This document shows, one piece after another, positions 18,891 to 27,925 of a DNA stretch of 62,327 bases (positions are counted from its first letter, which is position 1; every line of letters begins with the position of its first letter). The stretch is from Aurantiacibacter xanthus (lineage in GTDB: Bacteria > Pseudomonadota > Alphaproteobacteria > Sphingomonadales > Sphingomonadaceae), in assembly GCF_003584015.1 (NCBI RefSeq), contig NZ_QXFM01000102.1, positions 1-62,327 on the forward strand, in the 5' to 3' direction. A program made the position numbers and the translations under genes. Under the pieces are notes generated by a model, which worked only from the letters and a program-made list of their open reading frames with translations, had not been told where the DNA came from and did no database searches.

Positions 18891-18919
18891 ACTTACCATA
18901 ATGTTTGATTATGGTAAGT
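18891..18919. repeat. Perfect 12-bp inverted repeat upstream of the recombinase
   Basis: ACTTACCATAAT at 18891-18902 and ATTATGGTAAGT at 18908-18919 are perfect inverted copies around GTTTG. Twelve-bp arms with a 5-nt spacer resemble the paired binding sites around the crossover of a tyrosine recombinase. It lies between the recombinase and the parE remnant. It could also be an operator for a lost toxin-antitoxin pair. Confidence 0.5.
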
Positions 18920-18971
18920 GCGAAAATGGCGCGGGGAGGGCGGTTTTGCGGCTTTCCCGATCTTGCTGCGC

Positions 18972-19163
18972 TCAGGGCGCGATATCTTCGCGAAACCGGT
19001 CCATCTGATGCATGCGCTCGTGCAGCACCGTCACGATGCCAACCGAACCATCGGACAAGACCCGCCAATAGACATAGTGATGCTCATGGCGGCCGAAGAA
19101 GCCATCGACCCCGAACTCTGCCGGAATGACGCGCCATGGCGTTTCGCGCCCGGCGATGCGATC
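18972..19163 (-). pseudogene. 3' remnant of a ParE/RelE-family toxin gene
   Basis: About 63 codons at the end of a frame that starts as bioF sequence. The segment RIAGRETPWRVIPAEFG, HHYVYWRVL and IVTVLHERMHQMDRF is the C-terminal strand pattern of ParE-type toxins. The first third of the toxin and its antitoxin are absent; bioF sequence joins at about 19163. It is on the same strand and in frame with the middle of bioF, giving a chimeric frame. It marks the left boundary of the catabolic island. Confidence 0.75.
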
Positions 19164-19816
19164 GAAGACGCCGGTCGCATGCGCTTCGTCGATCATCAGA
19201 ACGCCGTCATGTCGCGCGGCGATATCGGCGAGGTCGTGAAGCGGCGCCTCGTCGCCATCCATGCTGTAAAGGCTTTCGACGGCGATCCACGGCCGCCCGA
19301 CACGCCGCCCGCGCGCCACTGCACAATCGCGTCGTCGATACAGCCGGCATCGTTGTGGCCAGCCGCCAAGGCGTCGGCACGGCTGAGTTTCACGCCTTCA
19401 TGCGCGCTCGCGTGGATGAGGACATCGTAAACGATCAGATCGCCGCGCTGGGGCAACGTCGCGAACAGAGCGGCGTTTGCGGCATAGCCCGTCGCGAAAT
19501 ACAACGCCGTCTCGCTGCCGAACCACGCCGCAGCCTCGTGCTCGAGCGCTTCATGCTCCGGGTCGCTGCCGCGCAACAGGCGCGAGCCGCCCAAGCCGAC
19601 CCCGACCCCGCGCCCGATCGTCTCGACGACCGCTCGCGCCAGACGGGGCGTGCGGCTCAAACCGATATAGTCATTCGACGAAAAAGCGGAGCCTCGCTGC
19701 AGTATCAGGCGACGGCGCCGATTTGCTCGGGACAACCGCTCGAGGTTATCCTCGAGCGCTCGGGAAACAGCCTCTTCGGAGCCGTTCGAAGTGGGTACTG
19801 GAGCTGTTTCGGTCAT
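19164..19816 (-). pseudogene. bioF: Truncated and frameshifted 8-amino-7-oxononanoate synthase
   Basis: The N-terminal two thirds of BioF are clear: SSNDYIGLSR, GGSRLLRGSDPEHEALE, YFATGYAANAALF, LIHASAHEG, and in another frame GRPWIAVESLYSMDGD and LMIDEAHATGVF. The frame changes at about 19294-19300, as if one base were missing from a G/C-rich run. The gene then ends at the parE junction before the PLP-binding lysine. It cannot make an active enzyme. BioF condenses pimeloyl-ACP with alanine in biotin synthesis; here it is the last, damaged gene of the operon that also holds bioB. Confidence 0.85.
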
Positions 19817-19922
19817 AGGATCGTGTGTCGGGATGCGATGGGACTGGCAAGATTTCGAACAAGCGGTGAGTGTGTAGGTACAGCAAGAAGAACCGGCGCG
19901 CGGGGACGTTTCCCCCGACGGG

Positions 19923-21170
19923 CTACGCTGCGGGGACCATCTCCTTGAGCGGTACGCTTGCGTCGGCCAATCGGGTCGGGCTCAGTACCGCACCTGTGGC
20001 GACGAGCGCCCGCCCTTGCACGTAGTCCTTGGTCGAATTGACGCAGTCGAGCGCGATCACGCGGCTGGCGCGCAGATAGACGATCGAGAAGCTGCGTGCC
20101 GCCCGGTCGCCACGGACGACGGTGGCATCGAAACCAGTGGAAAGCCCGATGGTCTGGAGCTTCAGATCATACTGATTGGACCAGAACCAGGGCACCGCGT
20201 CATAGGCTTCGAACTCGCCCATCAGCGCCTTGGCCACCGTCGCCGCCTGGTCGTTCGCGTTCTGAACCGATTCCAGCCGGATCACCGCTCCGTCTGCATA
20301 CCGGTTGGCATGCGCCGCACAGTCGCCCAAGGCATAGACGTCATCGAGACTGGTGCGGCAGAACTCGTCGACCCAGACCCCGTTTGCGCTTCTCGCCCCT
20401 GCGGTGACCAATGGTGCGACCGCCGGAACGATGCCGATTCCGACGATGACCATCTCGCCGGCGATCGTCGAACCGTCTGCCAACCGGACACCGCACGCGG
20501 CACCCGCTTCTTCGTCGATGCATTCGATCGACACGCCTGTACGCAGATCGACGCCGTGCGACCGGTGCTCCTCCTCGTAGAACCGCGACAGTTCCTCGCC
20601 AGCGACGCGCGCGAGAACGCGGTCCTGCGCCTCGAGCACGGTGACGGGTTTGCCAAGCTTGGTGAGCACCGCCGCGGCTTCAAGGCCGATATAGCCGCCA
20701 CCGATCACGATCACGCGAGTCACCGACGGCAGTTCGGCGATCAGGCGGTCGACGTCGGCGCGAGAGCGGACGGCGTGAACACCACGCAGGTCGTGCCCGG
20801 AACACGTCAATCGACGCGGCTGCCCACCGGTCGCCCAGACGAGCTTGCCGTAGGAAATCGTCGTGCCATCGGAAACCTGCAGCGTCCGAGCGGCGGGATC
20901 CACCGCGTCAGCCCGCCGTGACAGCAGGAGCGTGACGTCGCGGACAGCCCAGAATTCAAGCGGCCGGATCAACAGTCGATCGAACGTCTTCTCGCCCGAC
21001 AGATATTCCTTCGAAAGCGGCGGTCGTTCATAAGGCGGATCGCCCTCGTCGCCCAGCAACGCGATCGACCCTTGGAACTTGCGCTGGCGAAGCGCGATGG
21101 CGAGCTGGGAACCGGCATGTCCCGCGCCGACGATCACCACGTCGAAGTGGCGAGGGTCGCTCCGCATCAT
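19923..21170 (-). CDS. NAD(P)H:ferredoxin reductase for the P450 system
   Basis: 415 aa from the ATG at 21170, which overlaps the previous stop as ATGA. Two dinucleotide folds are visible: [11 protein letters not shown] at the N-terminus for FAD and [14 protein letters not shown] near residue 150 for NAD(P)H. The segments [21 protein letters not shown] and [11 protein letters not shown] are typical of putidaredoxin-reductase-like enzymes. It should pass electrons to the ferredoxin at 22473 and on to the P450 at 32426. The operon position supports this. Confidence 0.9.
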   Translation of the reverse strand: MMRSDPRHFDVVIVGAGHAGSQLAIALRQRKFQGSIALLGDEGDPPYERPPLSKEYLSGEKTFDRLLIRPLEFWAVRDVTLLLSRRADAVDPAARTLQVSDGTTISYGKLVWATGGQPRRLTCSGHDLRGVHAVRSRADVDRLIAELPSVTRVIVIGGGYIGLEAAAVLTKLGKPVTVLEAQDRVLARVAGEELSRFYEEEHRSHGVDLRTGVSIECIDEEAGAACGVRLADGSTIAGEMVIVGIGIVPAVAPLVTAGARSANGVWVDEFCRTSLDDVYALGDCAAHANRYADGAVIRLESVQNANDQAATVAKALMGEFEAYDAVPWFWSNQYDLKLQTIGLSTGFDATVVRGDRAARSFSIVYLRASRVIALDCVNSTKDYVQGRALVATGAVLSPTRLADASVPLKEMVPAA

Positions 21171-22012
21171 CGTGCCGCGCCTCCAAGTCGCGCGGCGTGC
21201 CAACGCAGATGATCCGCCATGAAGCTCGAGATGAAGTAATAGCTGTGATCGTATCCGGCCTGGCGCCGAAGCGTCAGCGGAATACCGGCCTCGCGACACG
21301 CATTCTCGAGGAGATCGGGCCGCAGCTGCTCGGTCAGGAACTGATCATCCGTTCCCTGATCGACGAGGATGACGGGCACGCGCGCGCCGTCCTCGATCAG
21401 GGCGACGGCATCGTGTGATCGCCAGGTGGCGCGGTCGTGCCCGAGATAACCGCGGAGCGCCTTGATTCCCCACGGCACCTGGGTCGGCGCCACGATGGGT
21501 GCGAAGGCGCTCACCGATTGAAAGCGGCCCGGCTCGGACAAACCTATGGTCAGCGCACCGTGGCCGCCCATCGAATGGCCCATGATCGCCTGGCGCGACG
21601 GATCGCCGGGAAACCGGTCGAACACGAGCGTGGAGAGTTCCTCGAAATAGGATCTCATCCGATAGTTCGCCGAAAACGGGGGTTCGGTCGCGTCGACGTA
21701 ATAACCGGCACCCAGGCCGAAATCGTAGCTGCCGAGAGGATCGTCGGGGACATTCTGGCCGCGCGGACTGGTATCGGGTGCCACGAAGATGAGGCCGAGC
21801 TCCGCGCACGCCCTGCGGTACTCGCCCTTCTCGGTCACGTTGGCGTGCGTACAGGTGAGGCCCGACAGAAACCATACCACCGGCAGTGTCTGTCCCGCCG
21901 GATGGGCGGGAACGAACACCGAAAAGGTCATGTCGGTGCCGGTCGCCGAGGAGGGGTGGCGATAGACGCCCTGGACGCCGCCAAAGGCCAGGTTGGTGCT
22001 GACCTCCTCCAC
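21167..22012 (-). CDS. fghA: S-formylglutathione hydrolase
   Basis: 281 aa from GTG 22012. An esterase-D-type alpha/beta hydrolase: [19 protein letters not shown], catalytic Ser147 in GHSMGG, Asp in the QGTDDQFL segment and His in GYDHSYYF. It hydrolyses S-formylglutathione to formate and glutathione, completing glutathione-dependent formaldehyde oxidation begun by the dehydrogenase at 22792. It overlaps the reductase gene by 4 nt. The pairing implies that the operon's substrate releases formaldehyde. Confidence 0.95.
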   Translation of the reverse strand: MEEVSTNLAFGGVQGVYRHPSSATGTDMTFSVFVPAHPAGQTLPVVWFLSGLTCTHANVTEKGEYRRACAELGLIFVAPDTSPRGQNVPDDPLGSYDFGLGAGYYVDATEPPFSANYRMRSYFEELSTLVFDRFPGDPSRQAIMGHSMGGHGALTIGLSEPGRFQSVSAFAPIVAPTQVPWGIKALRGYLGHDRATWRSHDAVALIEDGARVPVILVDQGTDDQFLTEQLRPDLLENACREAGIPLTLRRQAGYDHSYYFISSFMADHLRWHAARLGGAAR

Positions 22013-22015
22013 CGG

Positions 22016-22414
22016 TCAGTTGCCGTCGCCGAAGGCATAGCCGCACACTCTGTTGCCGCCTGGGTCCCGAAGATAGGCCGCATGGGCCCCGGGCAGATGC
22101 CTGCGTTGTCCTGGCGCGCCCTCGTCGGTGCCGCCGGCCGCGAGCCCCGCCGCTTGAAAGGCGTCGACGCCCCGGGTCGCTTCCGCCGCGAACCCGATCG
22201 TCACGCCGCTTGACGACGCCTCGCCGGTACCGGGCCGCACGACCGGGAACGCGGGCTTGTTCCTGTCCCAAGGCATCCTCTCGTCGTCGAACGGGCCGAG
22301 GATCTTCCACCCGAGGGGAGACAATGCGGCATCGTAGAACCTCGCCGAGGCATCAAGGTCCCTGGCCCGGAGCATCGCGCGAGTGAAGATCCCATCCCCT
22401 GAAATGACCGCCAC
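22016..22414 (-). CDS. VOC-family (glyoxalase-like) protein
   Basis: 132 aa. A single vicinal-oxygen-chelate domain: RARDLDASARFYDAAL at the start, a Gly-rich middle, and a final AAYLRDPGGNRVCGYAF typical of small glyoxalase/dioxygenase-like proteins. The substrate cannot be read from the sequence. Between ferredoxin and S-formylglutathione hydrolase genes it may help with glutathione adducts, or be a passenger that is often found with formaldehyde genes. The next gene starts 3 nt after its stop. Confidence 0.8.
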   Translation of the reverse strand: MAVISGDGIFTRAMLRARDLDASARFYDAALSPLGWKILGPFDDERMPWDRNKPAFPVVRPGTGEASSSGVTIGFAAEATRGVDAFQAAGLAAGGTDEGAPGQRRHLPGAHAAYLRDPGGNRVCGYAFGDGN

Positions 22415-22472
22415 ACTCAGTCTCCTGTCGACCGCGCGGACTTAGCCACGCGTTCGAATACCGTGGTACCCG

Positions 22473-22790
22473 TCAGCCCTCGGGGGCGATCGTGACGCGC
22501 AGACCGTCGAGCTCGCTGGAAAAAGGCAGCTGGCAGGACAATCGCGATGTCGCGACGCGATGATCCGAACTGTCGAGCAGATAGTCTTCATCCGGCTTCA
22601 TCGGCGGCAGACGGTCGCTATCGGCCGGATCGACCTGAACGTGGCAGGTGGCGCACGACAGGCAACCGCCGCACTGGGCGAGCAGTTCGTCGATTCCGGC
22701 GTCCCGGATGAGCTCCATGACCGACAGTCCGTCGATCCCCTCCACCTCGATGACTTCGCGCTCGCGCGTCGTGACGAAGAAGCTGGCCAT
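22473..22790 (-). CDS. [2Fe-2S] ferredoxin, putidaredoxin type
   Basis: 105 aa. The four cluster ligands fit Cys40, Cys46, Cys49 ([11 protein letters not shown]) and Cys86 (RLSCQLPF), the adrenodoxin/putidaredoxin spacing. An additional Cys43 lies inside the loop. Acidic helix PADSDRLP follows the cluster loop as in P450 electron donors. It should shuttle electrons from the reductase (19923) to the P450 (32426), although the three genes are spread over the operon. Confidence 0.93.
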   Translation of the reverse strand: MASFFVTTREREVIEVEGIDGLSVMELIRDAGIDELLAQCGGCLSCATCHVQVDPADSDRLPPMKPDEDYLLDSSDHRVATSRLSCQLPFSSELDGLRVTIAPEG

Positions 22791-22791
22791 G

Positions 22792-23904
22792 TCAGTAGAC
22801 CACCACGCTACGAATGCTCTGCCCTGCGTGCATCAAGTCGAATCCCCTGTTGATTTCTTCAAGGCCGAGGACGTGCGTGATCATCGGGTCGATCGCGATC
22901 TTCCCCTGCATGTACCAGTCGACGATCTTGGGCACGTCGGTCCTGCCCTTCGCCCCGCCGAACGCAGTGCCGCGCCAGTTGCGCCCGGTGACGAGCTGGA
23001 ATGGCCGCGTCGCGATCTCCTTGCCGGCTTCGGCGACGCCGATGATGATGCTGGTGCCCCAGCCGCGATGACATGCCTCCAGCGCGGTCCGCATCACTTC
23101 GGTATTACCCGTGGCGTCGAAGGTGTAATCGGCGCCGCCGTCGGTCAGTTCGAGGAGCTTTGCGATCGTCTCTTCGCGGCTCAGGCCCTTGGAGTTGAGG
23201 AAGTCGGTCATACCGAACTTGCGGCCCCATTCCTCGCGATCGGGATTGATATCGACGCCGATGATCTTGCCCGCGCCGACCATCCTCGCGCCCTGGATGA
23301 CGTTGAGCCCGATCCCGCCGAGCCCGAACACCACGACATTGTCGCCCGCCTGGACCTTGGCGGTATTGGTCACCGCACCGACGCCGGTCGTGACGCCGCA
23401 GCCGACGTAGCAGCTGGTCTGGAACGGCGCGTCCTGGCGGATCTTGGCGACGGCGATTTCGGGCAGGACAGTGAAGTTCGAGAAGGTCGAGCAGCCCATG
23501 TAGTGGAAGATCGGCTGGCCCTTGTAGCTGAACCGGCTCGTCCCGTCGGGCATCAGCCCCTTCCCCTGCGTGGCACGGATCGCCGTGCACAGGTTCGTCT
23601 TGCCCGACAGGCACGATTTGCACCGGCGGCATTCCGGTGTGTAGAGCGGGATGACATGGTCGCCCGGGGACACGCTGGTGACGCCCGCCCCCACCTCGCG
23701 CACGACGCCCGCGCCTTCATGACCGAGAATCGAGGGAAACAGTCCTTCGCTGTCAAAGCCATCGAGGGTATAGGCGTCGGTGTGGCAGATCCCCGTCGCC
23801 ATGATCTCGACGAGCACCTCGCCCGCCTTCGGTCCCTCGAGATCAACCTCGACGATCTCCAGCGGCCTCTTGGCTTCGAACGCGACGGCTGCACGCGACT
23901 TCAT
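22792..23904 (-). CDS. adhC: S-(hydroxymethyl)glutathione dehydrogenase, class III ADH
   Basis: 370 aa from ATG 23904, overlapping the bioB stop. A zinc medium-chain dehydrogenase: catalytic zinc motif [20 protein letters not shown], four-Cys structural zinc lobe ([15 protein letters not shown]), and NAD-binding [12 protein letters not shown]. The segments [11 protein letters not shown] and [11 protein letters not shown] are diagnostic for the glutathione-dependent formaldehyde dehydrogenase class. It oxidises the spontaneous formaldehyde-glutathione adduct to S-formylglutathione. Works with fghA in the same operon. Confidence 0.96.
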   Translation of the reverse strand: MKSRAAVAFEAKRPLEIVEVDLEGPKAGEVLVEIMATGICHTDAYTLDGFDSEGLFPSILGHEGAGVVREVGAGVTSVSPGDHVIPLYTPECRRCKSCLSGKTNLCTAIRATQGKGLMPDGTSRFSYKGQPIFHYMGCSTFSNFTVLPEIAVAKIRQDAPFQTSCYVGCGVTTGVGAVTNTAKVQAGDNVVVFGLGGIGLNVIQGARMVGAGKIIGVDINPDREEWGRKFGMTDFLNSKGLSREETIAKLLELTDGGADYTFDATGNTEVMRTALEACHRGWGTSIIIGVAEAGKEIATRPFQLVTGRNWRGTAFGGAKGRTDVPKIVDWYMQGKIAIDPMITHVLGLEEINRGFDLMHAGQSIRSVVVY

Positions 23905-24929
23905 CAAATTCTCTCCATTTCATAATCGAGACGACCGGCCTCGCGACCGGCGGCGCTTTCTGGCAGCGATGACGGCGTCAGTCCCAGTTTTCGGAACAGG
24001 TCCGCATCGGCGCCGGCTCCGGCGTTGCTCGTGGTGAGCAGCCGATCGCCGGTGAAGATCGAATTGGCGCCGGCCAAGAAGCAGAGCGCCTGCGTGGCAT
24101 CCGACATGCTTTCGCGACCTGCCGACAGCCGGACCATCGACCTCGGCATCGCGATGCGGGCGACGGCGACGGTGCGGACGAACTCGATGTCGTCGATCCG
24201 CACCTGCTGCGAAGTCGATAGCCGGTCACCCAACGCCGTCCCCGCGATGGGAACGAGCGCGTTCAGCGGAACGCTCTGCGGTGGTTCGGGCAAGGAGACG
24301 AGCGCGTGGATGAATGCCACGCGGTCTTCCCGGCTCTCCCCCATGCCGAGAATGCCTCCGCAACAGACGGCGATGCCGGCGGCGCGAACGCGCTCGAGCG
24401 TCTCGAGCCGATCCTGGAAGGTCCGCGTCGTGATGACGCGATCGTAATATGCGGGGCTGGTGTCGATGTTGTGGTTGTAGAAATCCAGGCCCGCGCCTGC
24501 AAAGCGCTCCGCCTGTCCGTCATCGAGCATGCCCAAGGTCATGCAGGTCTCCAGGCCCAGCGCCTTGACCTCCGCCACCATGGCAAGCAGCGCGGGCATG
24601 TCGCGTTCCTTCGGACTCCGCCAGGCCGCGCCCATGCAAAACCGCGTCGAACCGGCCGCCTTGGCCGCGCGAGCAGCGGCGACTACGGCGTCGGCGCTCG
24701 CCAGCCTCTCGGCCTTCAGCCCCGACTTCGCCTTGATCGATTGGCTGCAATAGCCGCAATCCTCAACGCATCCCCCGGTCTTGATCGACAGCAGGGTCGA
24801 TAGCTGGACTTCGTTCGCCGCATGATGTCGGCCATGCACGTCGTGCGCACGAGCCACCAGGTCGAGAAACGGAAGCTCGAAAAGCCCGCGGATCGCCTCG
24901 AGCGACCAATCCGTCGACGCACCGGTCAT
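23904..24929 (-). CDS. bioB: Biotin synthase
   Basis: 341 aa from ATG 24929, which overlaps the SDR stop as ATGA; an ATG at 24941 is an alternative. Radical-SAM Cys54-x3-Cys58-x2-Cys61 in [13 protein letters not shown], then [35 protein letters not shown] and SAGRESMSD, all BioB signatures. It inserts sulfur into dethiobiotin. Its place in a carboxylase operon suggests local supply of the cofactor for the biotin-carrier protein at 30722. The companion bioF is broken. Confidence 0.96.
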   Translation of the reverse strand: MTGASTDWSLEAIRGLFELPFLDLVARAHDVHGRHHAANEVQLSTLLSIKTGGCVEDCGYCSQSIKAKSGLKAERLASADAVVAAARAAKAAGSTRFCMGAAWRSPKERDMPALLAMVAEVKALGLETCMTLGMLDDGQAERFAGAGLDFYNHNIDTSPAYYDRVITTRTFQDRLETLERVRAAGIAVCCGGILGMGESREDRVAFIHALVSLPEPPQSVPLNALVPIAGTALGDRLSTSQQVRIDDIEFVRTVAVARIAMPRSMVRLSAGRESMSDATQALCFLAGANSIFTGDRLLTTSNAGAGADADLFRKLGLTPSSLPESAAGREAGRLDYEMERI

Positions 24930-25705
24930 TTCGCCATGCATCCCCCGTCGACGACCAAGGTCGCACCGGTCACGAAATCCGACGCCCGCGAGGCGAGATA
25001 CACCGCGGTGCCCTTGATCTCGTCGGCCTCGGCGATCCGCCCTGCCGGCGTGAAACCCTGCGTCGCGGCGAGAAAATCTGGATCGTCATAGGGACCCAAT
25101 GCCGTGCGGAAGAAGCCGGGACAGATCGCGTTCACGGTGATGCCGTGTGGCGCATATTCGAGCGCTAGTTCGCGCGTCAGATTGACGACAGCTCCCTTGG
25201 TCGCAGCATAGGCCGGTAGCGGCGCGACGCTCGAACTTCCCGCCAGACCCCACATCGAAGCGACATTGACGACTTTCCCGCTGTGGCGTGGCAACATGCG
25301 GTTCAGTCCTGCGCGTGCGCAATGGAAGACACCGTGCAGGTTCACTGCGGTCACCTTATGCCAGACATCGGTGGGGCAATCGTGAAGGGGCGCGGGCACG
25401 GTGTCCGCGATCCCCGCATTGTTAACCAGGATGTCGAGCCGCTCGAATCCGCGGTCGAACTCGGCGAAGGCTGCTTCGACCGCCGCCTCGTCGCCGACAT
25501 CGACGACGATCTCAATGGACTGCCGTCCGCCGGTTCGGATCGCGGCGGCCGTCGCTCCCAATCCCGCCGCGTCGATGTCCATAACCGCGACGTCGGCGCC
25601 CGCTTCCGCGAGCCCGACCGCGATCGCGCGCCCCAGCCCGCCAGCGGCGCCGGTGACGATCGCCGTACGGCCGGTAAGACGGAACATCGCCGACAAATCA
25701 GTCAT
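24926..25705 (-). CDS. Short-chain dehydrogenase/reductase
   Basis: 259 aa from ATG 25705 with GGCGAGG upstream; a GTG at 25738 overlapping the BKACE stop is also possible. Classical SDR: NAD(P)-binding [12 protein letters not shown], catalytic Ser in NVASMWG and YAATK. The Asp after the second strand (VAVMDID) favours NAD(H). In this context it could oxidise a secondary aryl alcohol to the ketone, or a beta-hydroxy acid to the beta-keto acid; the sequence does not decide. Confidence 0.88.
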   Translation of the reverse strand: MTDLSAMFRLTGRTAIVTGAAGGLGRAIAVGLAEAGADVAVMDIDAAGLGATAAAIRTGGRQSIEIVVDVGDEAAVEAAFAEFDRGFERLDILVNNAGIADTVPAPLHDCPTDVWHKVTAVNLHGVFHCARAGLNRMLPRHSGKVVNVASMWGLAGSSSVAPLPAYAATKGAVVNLTRELALEYAPHGITVNAICPGFFRTALGPYDDPDFLAATQGFTPAGRIAEADEIKGTAVYLASRASDFVTGATLVVDGGCMAK

Positions 25706-25734
25706 CGAAGCCTCGCCGGTTGATCGTGATGCTC

Positions 25735-26616
25735 TCACCGCTGGGCGAGTCCTAGAATGTCGCGCGCTTCGGCGGGGGACGTCGGCTGCAGTCCTAGCGC
25801 CTTGGCGATGCCCACCGTGCGCTCGACGAGCATCTCGTTGGTCGCGAGCACGCCCTTGCTGAAATAGTTGTTGTCCTCGAGGCCTACGCGGACATGACCG
25901 CCCAACAGCATCGCCTGCGTGGTCGCGGGCAATTGCGCCGGCCCGATCGCCGATACGCAGAAGATCGATTGCGGCGGAAGCGCCGCGACCATCGCGGTCA
26001 GCACGTCGTGACTGTAAGGCATCGCGCCCTGGAAGCCCTTGTCGGCGCCGAGGACCATGTTGATGTAGTAAGGCGGCTTGTCATAGCCTTTCTGGATCAG
26101 GCGGGTGACGTCCTGCAGGATGTGGTTCGGCGCGAAGACTTCCCACTCCGGTTTTATGCCACGATCGGTCATGCGCTTGACGAGCGTCTCGCAACGGCTA
26201 GGCGGCGTGATAACGAGAATTTCCTTCCCGCCGTGCACATCCACGAACGTCATGCCGTCGAATGTGGCCATTTCGGCACCGGCCTCGCAACCCTTCAATC
26301 GTTCCTCGAAGCTGGACTCGTAAAGGCCGTCCTGGCGCTCGATGAGCATGTCGCCGCTGGAGCCGCCGCCGGTCGAGTTGTTGATGACGATGTCGCATTT
26401 GGCTCGAATGCGCTCGTTGATGTCGCGGTAGATGTCGGCGTTGCACGTCGCGCCGTCATCGGGCCGACGCGCGTGCAGGGCCGCGATGCACGCGCCCGCC
26501 TTGAAGCTCTTGTACACCGACTCGGCGATCTCGCCCGGTTGCGTGGGCAGGTTCGGGTTCTGCGCCTTGGACGCCATGCCGCCGGTCGGCGCCACCGTGA
26601 TCATTACCTTCGACAT
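25735..26616 (-). CDS. Beta-keto acid cleavage enzyme (BKACE, DUF849)
   Basis: 293 aa. TIM-barrel BKACE family: MITVAPTGG at the start, NNSTGGGSSG, TFDGMTFVD-type segment and GGHVRVGLEDN near the C-terminus with the conserved Glu metal ligand. BKACEs transfer a beta-keto acid's acyl part to CoA using acetyl-CoA and release acetoacetate. The N-terminal metal motif is usually HxH; here it reads A46-L-H48, so one ligand is replaced. Flanked by an SDR and a thioesterase, it fits conversion of an aroylacetate to an aroyl-CoA (compare VceA in SYK-6). Confidence 0.88.
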   Translation of the reverse strand: MSKVMITVAPTGGMASKAQNPNLPTQPGEIAESVYKSFKAGACIAALHARRPDDGATCNADIYRDINERIRAKCDIVINNSTGGGSSGDMLIERQDGLYESSFEERLKGCEAGAEMATFDGMTFVDVHGGKEILVITPPSRCETLVKRMTDRGIKPEWEVFAPNHILQDVTRLIQKGYDKPPYYINMVLGADKGFQGAMPYSHDVLTAMVAALPPQSIFCVSAIGPAQLPATTQAMLLGGHVRVGLEDNNYFSKGVLATNEMLVERTVGIAKALGLQPTSPAEARDILGLAQR

Positions 26617-26627
26617 GTCTACTCCAG

Positions 26628-27071
26628 TCAGGGTTGACGCTCGAGCGGCCCGCTTTCGAGCGCCGCGCGAACGATTTCGGGAATGGGAATACCAGTGATG
26701 CGATGCGGATCTTCGGGATGAACACCGGCCCAGACCCGCTTCTCGGTCGCCTCGATCGCCAGCACGCCACCTGTGCGGAACACGCGGTGTGAAATGCCGA
26801 AGCTGCTACGGCCGAGGTCCGTCGCCTGGGTCTCGATCGTCACTTCGTCGCCGAACTTGCTCGGGACGAAGAAGCGAGCTGCCGTGTCGACCATTGGGAA
26901 GCCGATCATCTCGAACTTGGCGATCATTTCGCGTTTGTGCATTCCGAGCACCGCTGCAAAGAGATGCGCGGTGGACGCGTCGAACATGGCGAAGTAGCGC
27001 GGATAGAAAACGATCCCGGCGGGATCGCAGTCGCCCCATTCGATGGTGACCCGCCGGCGGTTGACGTACAT
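26628..27071 (-). CDS. 4-Hydroxybenzoyl-CoA-type thioesterase
   Basis: 147 aa hotdog-fold protein. The N-terminal EWGDCDPAGIVFYPRYF matches the active-site helix of the Pseudomonas 4-hydroxybenzoyl-CoA thioesterase, with the catalytic Asp at position 16. It hydrolyses an acyl-CoA, most simply the aroyl-CoA made by the BKACE, giving the free aromatic acid (compare VceB). The gene starts at the stop of the HAD gene and is followed by BKACE after 11 nt. Confidence 0.9.
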   Translation of the reverse strand: MYVNRRRVTIEWGDCDPAGIVFYPRYFAMFDASTAHLFAAVLGMHKREMIAKFEMIGFPMVDTAARFFVPSKFGDEVTIETQATDLGRSSFGISHRVFRTGGVLAIEATEKRVWAGVHPEDPHRITGIPIPEIVRAALESGPLERQP

Positions 27072-27925
27072 CAGTTCAGGGCCTCCAGGATCGGTTGCAG
27101 TCCCGGCAGGATCGCGTCAGCCCGCTCCGGCGAACCGCGCGCCATGAAGTCGTCGCGGCTGCACAGCCCGGTCGTGACAGCCACACCGATCGCCCCAGCC
27201 GAGCGCGCCATGCGCATTTCGAGCGCGGGATCGTCGCCGACGATCACCGTCGACGCCTCGGCGGAGACCGGCAATTTCATAAGCGTCAGTGCGCTGCGAA
27301 GGGCCTCGCGCGACGGCTTCCCGAGGACCTTGGCGCGCTTGCCCGTCATTGCGCGGATCATCGCGTTGATCGCATAACTCGCGCCGATCGCGCGACCACC
27401 CGCTGTCGCAAAGAACGGTACGTTCGACGCGGTCGTCAACATCGCGCCCGCCCACACGTCCTTGTATGCCGCTTCGAGGTCCGGGAACGTGAATTCGCGA
27501 AACCAGCCGGTGTAGACCGCCTCGACCCCTTCCGCCTTTTCCGAAGGACCGATCACGTCGAGGCCCGCCTCGATCAACGGCGCCTGAACGCCCGCGAGGC
27601 CGAGGACGCGGACGCGCTTTATCCCCTTGGCCACGAACCAGGCTGCGGCGGCCGTGGACGGCGTCATCATCTCGTGGTCGGCGACGTCGAGCCCGGCGTG
27701 GCGCAGGCTCGATGCGTAGACTTCGGGTGGCTTTGCCGTGCCGTTGGTGAAAACACGAAACGGCGTGCCGCGCACCCTCAACTCGGACAGCAGCGCAGCG
27801 GCACCAGGCAAGGACTGATGCCCGCCGCTCGCGGCGTCGCCGAGCACCAGCGTGCCGTCCATGTCGAAGACGAACGCCGACGCCGCGGCGATCCTGTCCG
27901 CCAACAAGGGAGAGAGCTCAGGCAA
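27071..27925 (-). CDS. HAD-family phosphatase (NagD/class IIA type)
   Basis: 284 aa from TTG 27925, the only start that follows a ribosome site (GGGAGA, 5 nt) and that overlaps the previous stop; longer starts run into the carboxyltransferase gene. HAD motifs: FDMDGTL (Asp21, Asp23), motif II VFTNGT, a Lys in LGKPSREAL and motif IV VGDDPALEM. A phosphatase next to a biotin carboxylase matches the Acv and Hpe pathways, in which a phosphorylated acetophenone must be dephosphorylated. The substrate is inferred. Confidence 0.83.
   Translation of the reverse strand: MPELSPLLADRIAAASAFVFDMDGTLVLGDAASGGHQSLPGAAALLSELRVRGTPFRVFTNGTAKPPEVYASSLRHAGLDVADHEMMTPSTAAAAWFVAKGIKRVRVLGLAGVQAPLIEAGLDVIGPSEKAEGVEAVYTGWFREFTFPDLEAAYKDVWAGAMLTTASNVPFFATAGGRAIGASYAINAMIRAMTGKRAKVLGKPSREALRSALTLMKLPVSAEASTVIVGDDPALEMRMARSAGAIGVAVTTGLCSRDDFMARGSPERADAILPGLQPILEALN

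Noticed and set aside
18809..18919. Repeats considered as a CRISPR array
   Set aside because: They are inverted repeats without regular spacing or multiple spacers.
18832..19068. Small minus-strand frame upstream of the recombinase
   Set aside because: It passes through the 12-bp palindrome and overlaps the end of the parE remnant in another frame; no ribosome site or family.
25700..27080. SDR-BKACE-thioesterase trio read as a carnitine degradation cassette
   Set aside because: The combination does occur in carnitine catabolism, but the thioesterase looks like the 4-hydroxybenzoyl-CoA type and the operon adds a biotin carboxylase and a CYP199-like P450, which fit an aryl ketone better.
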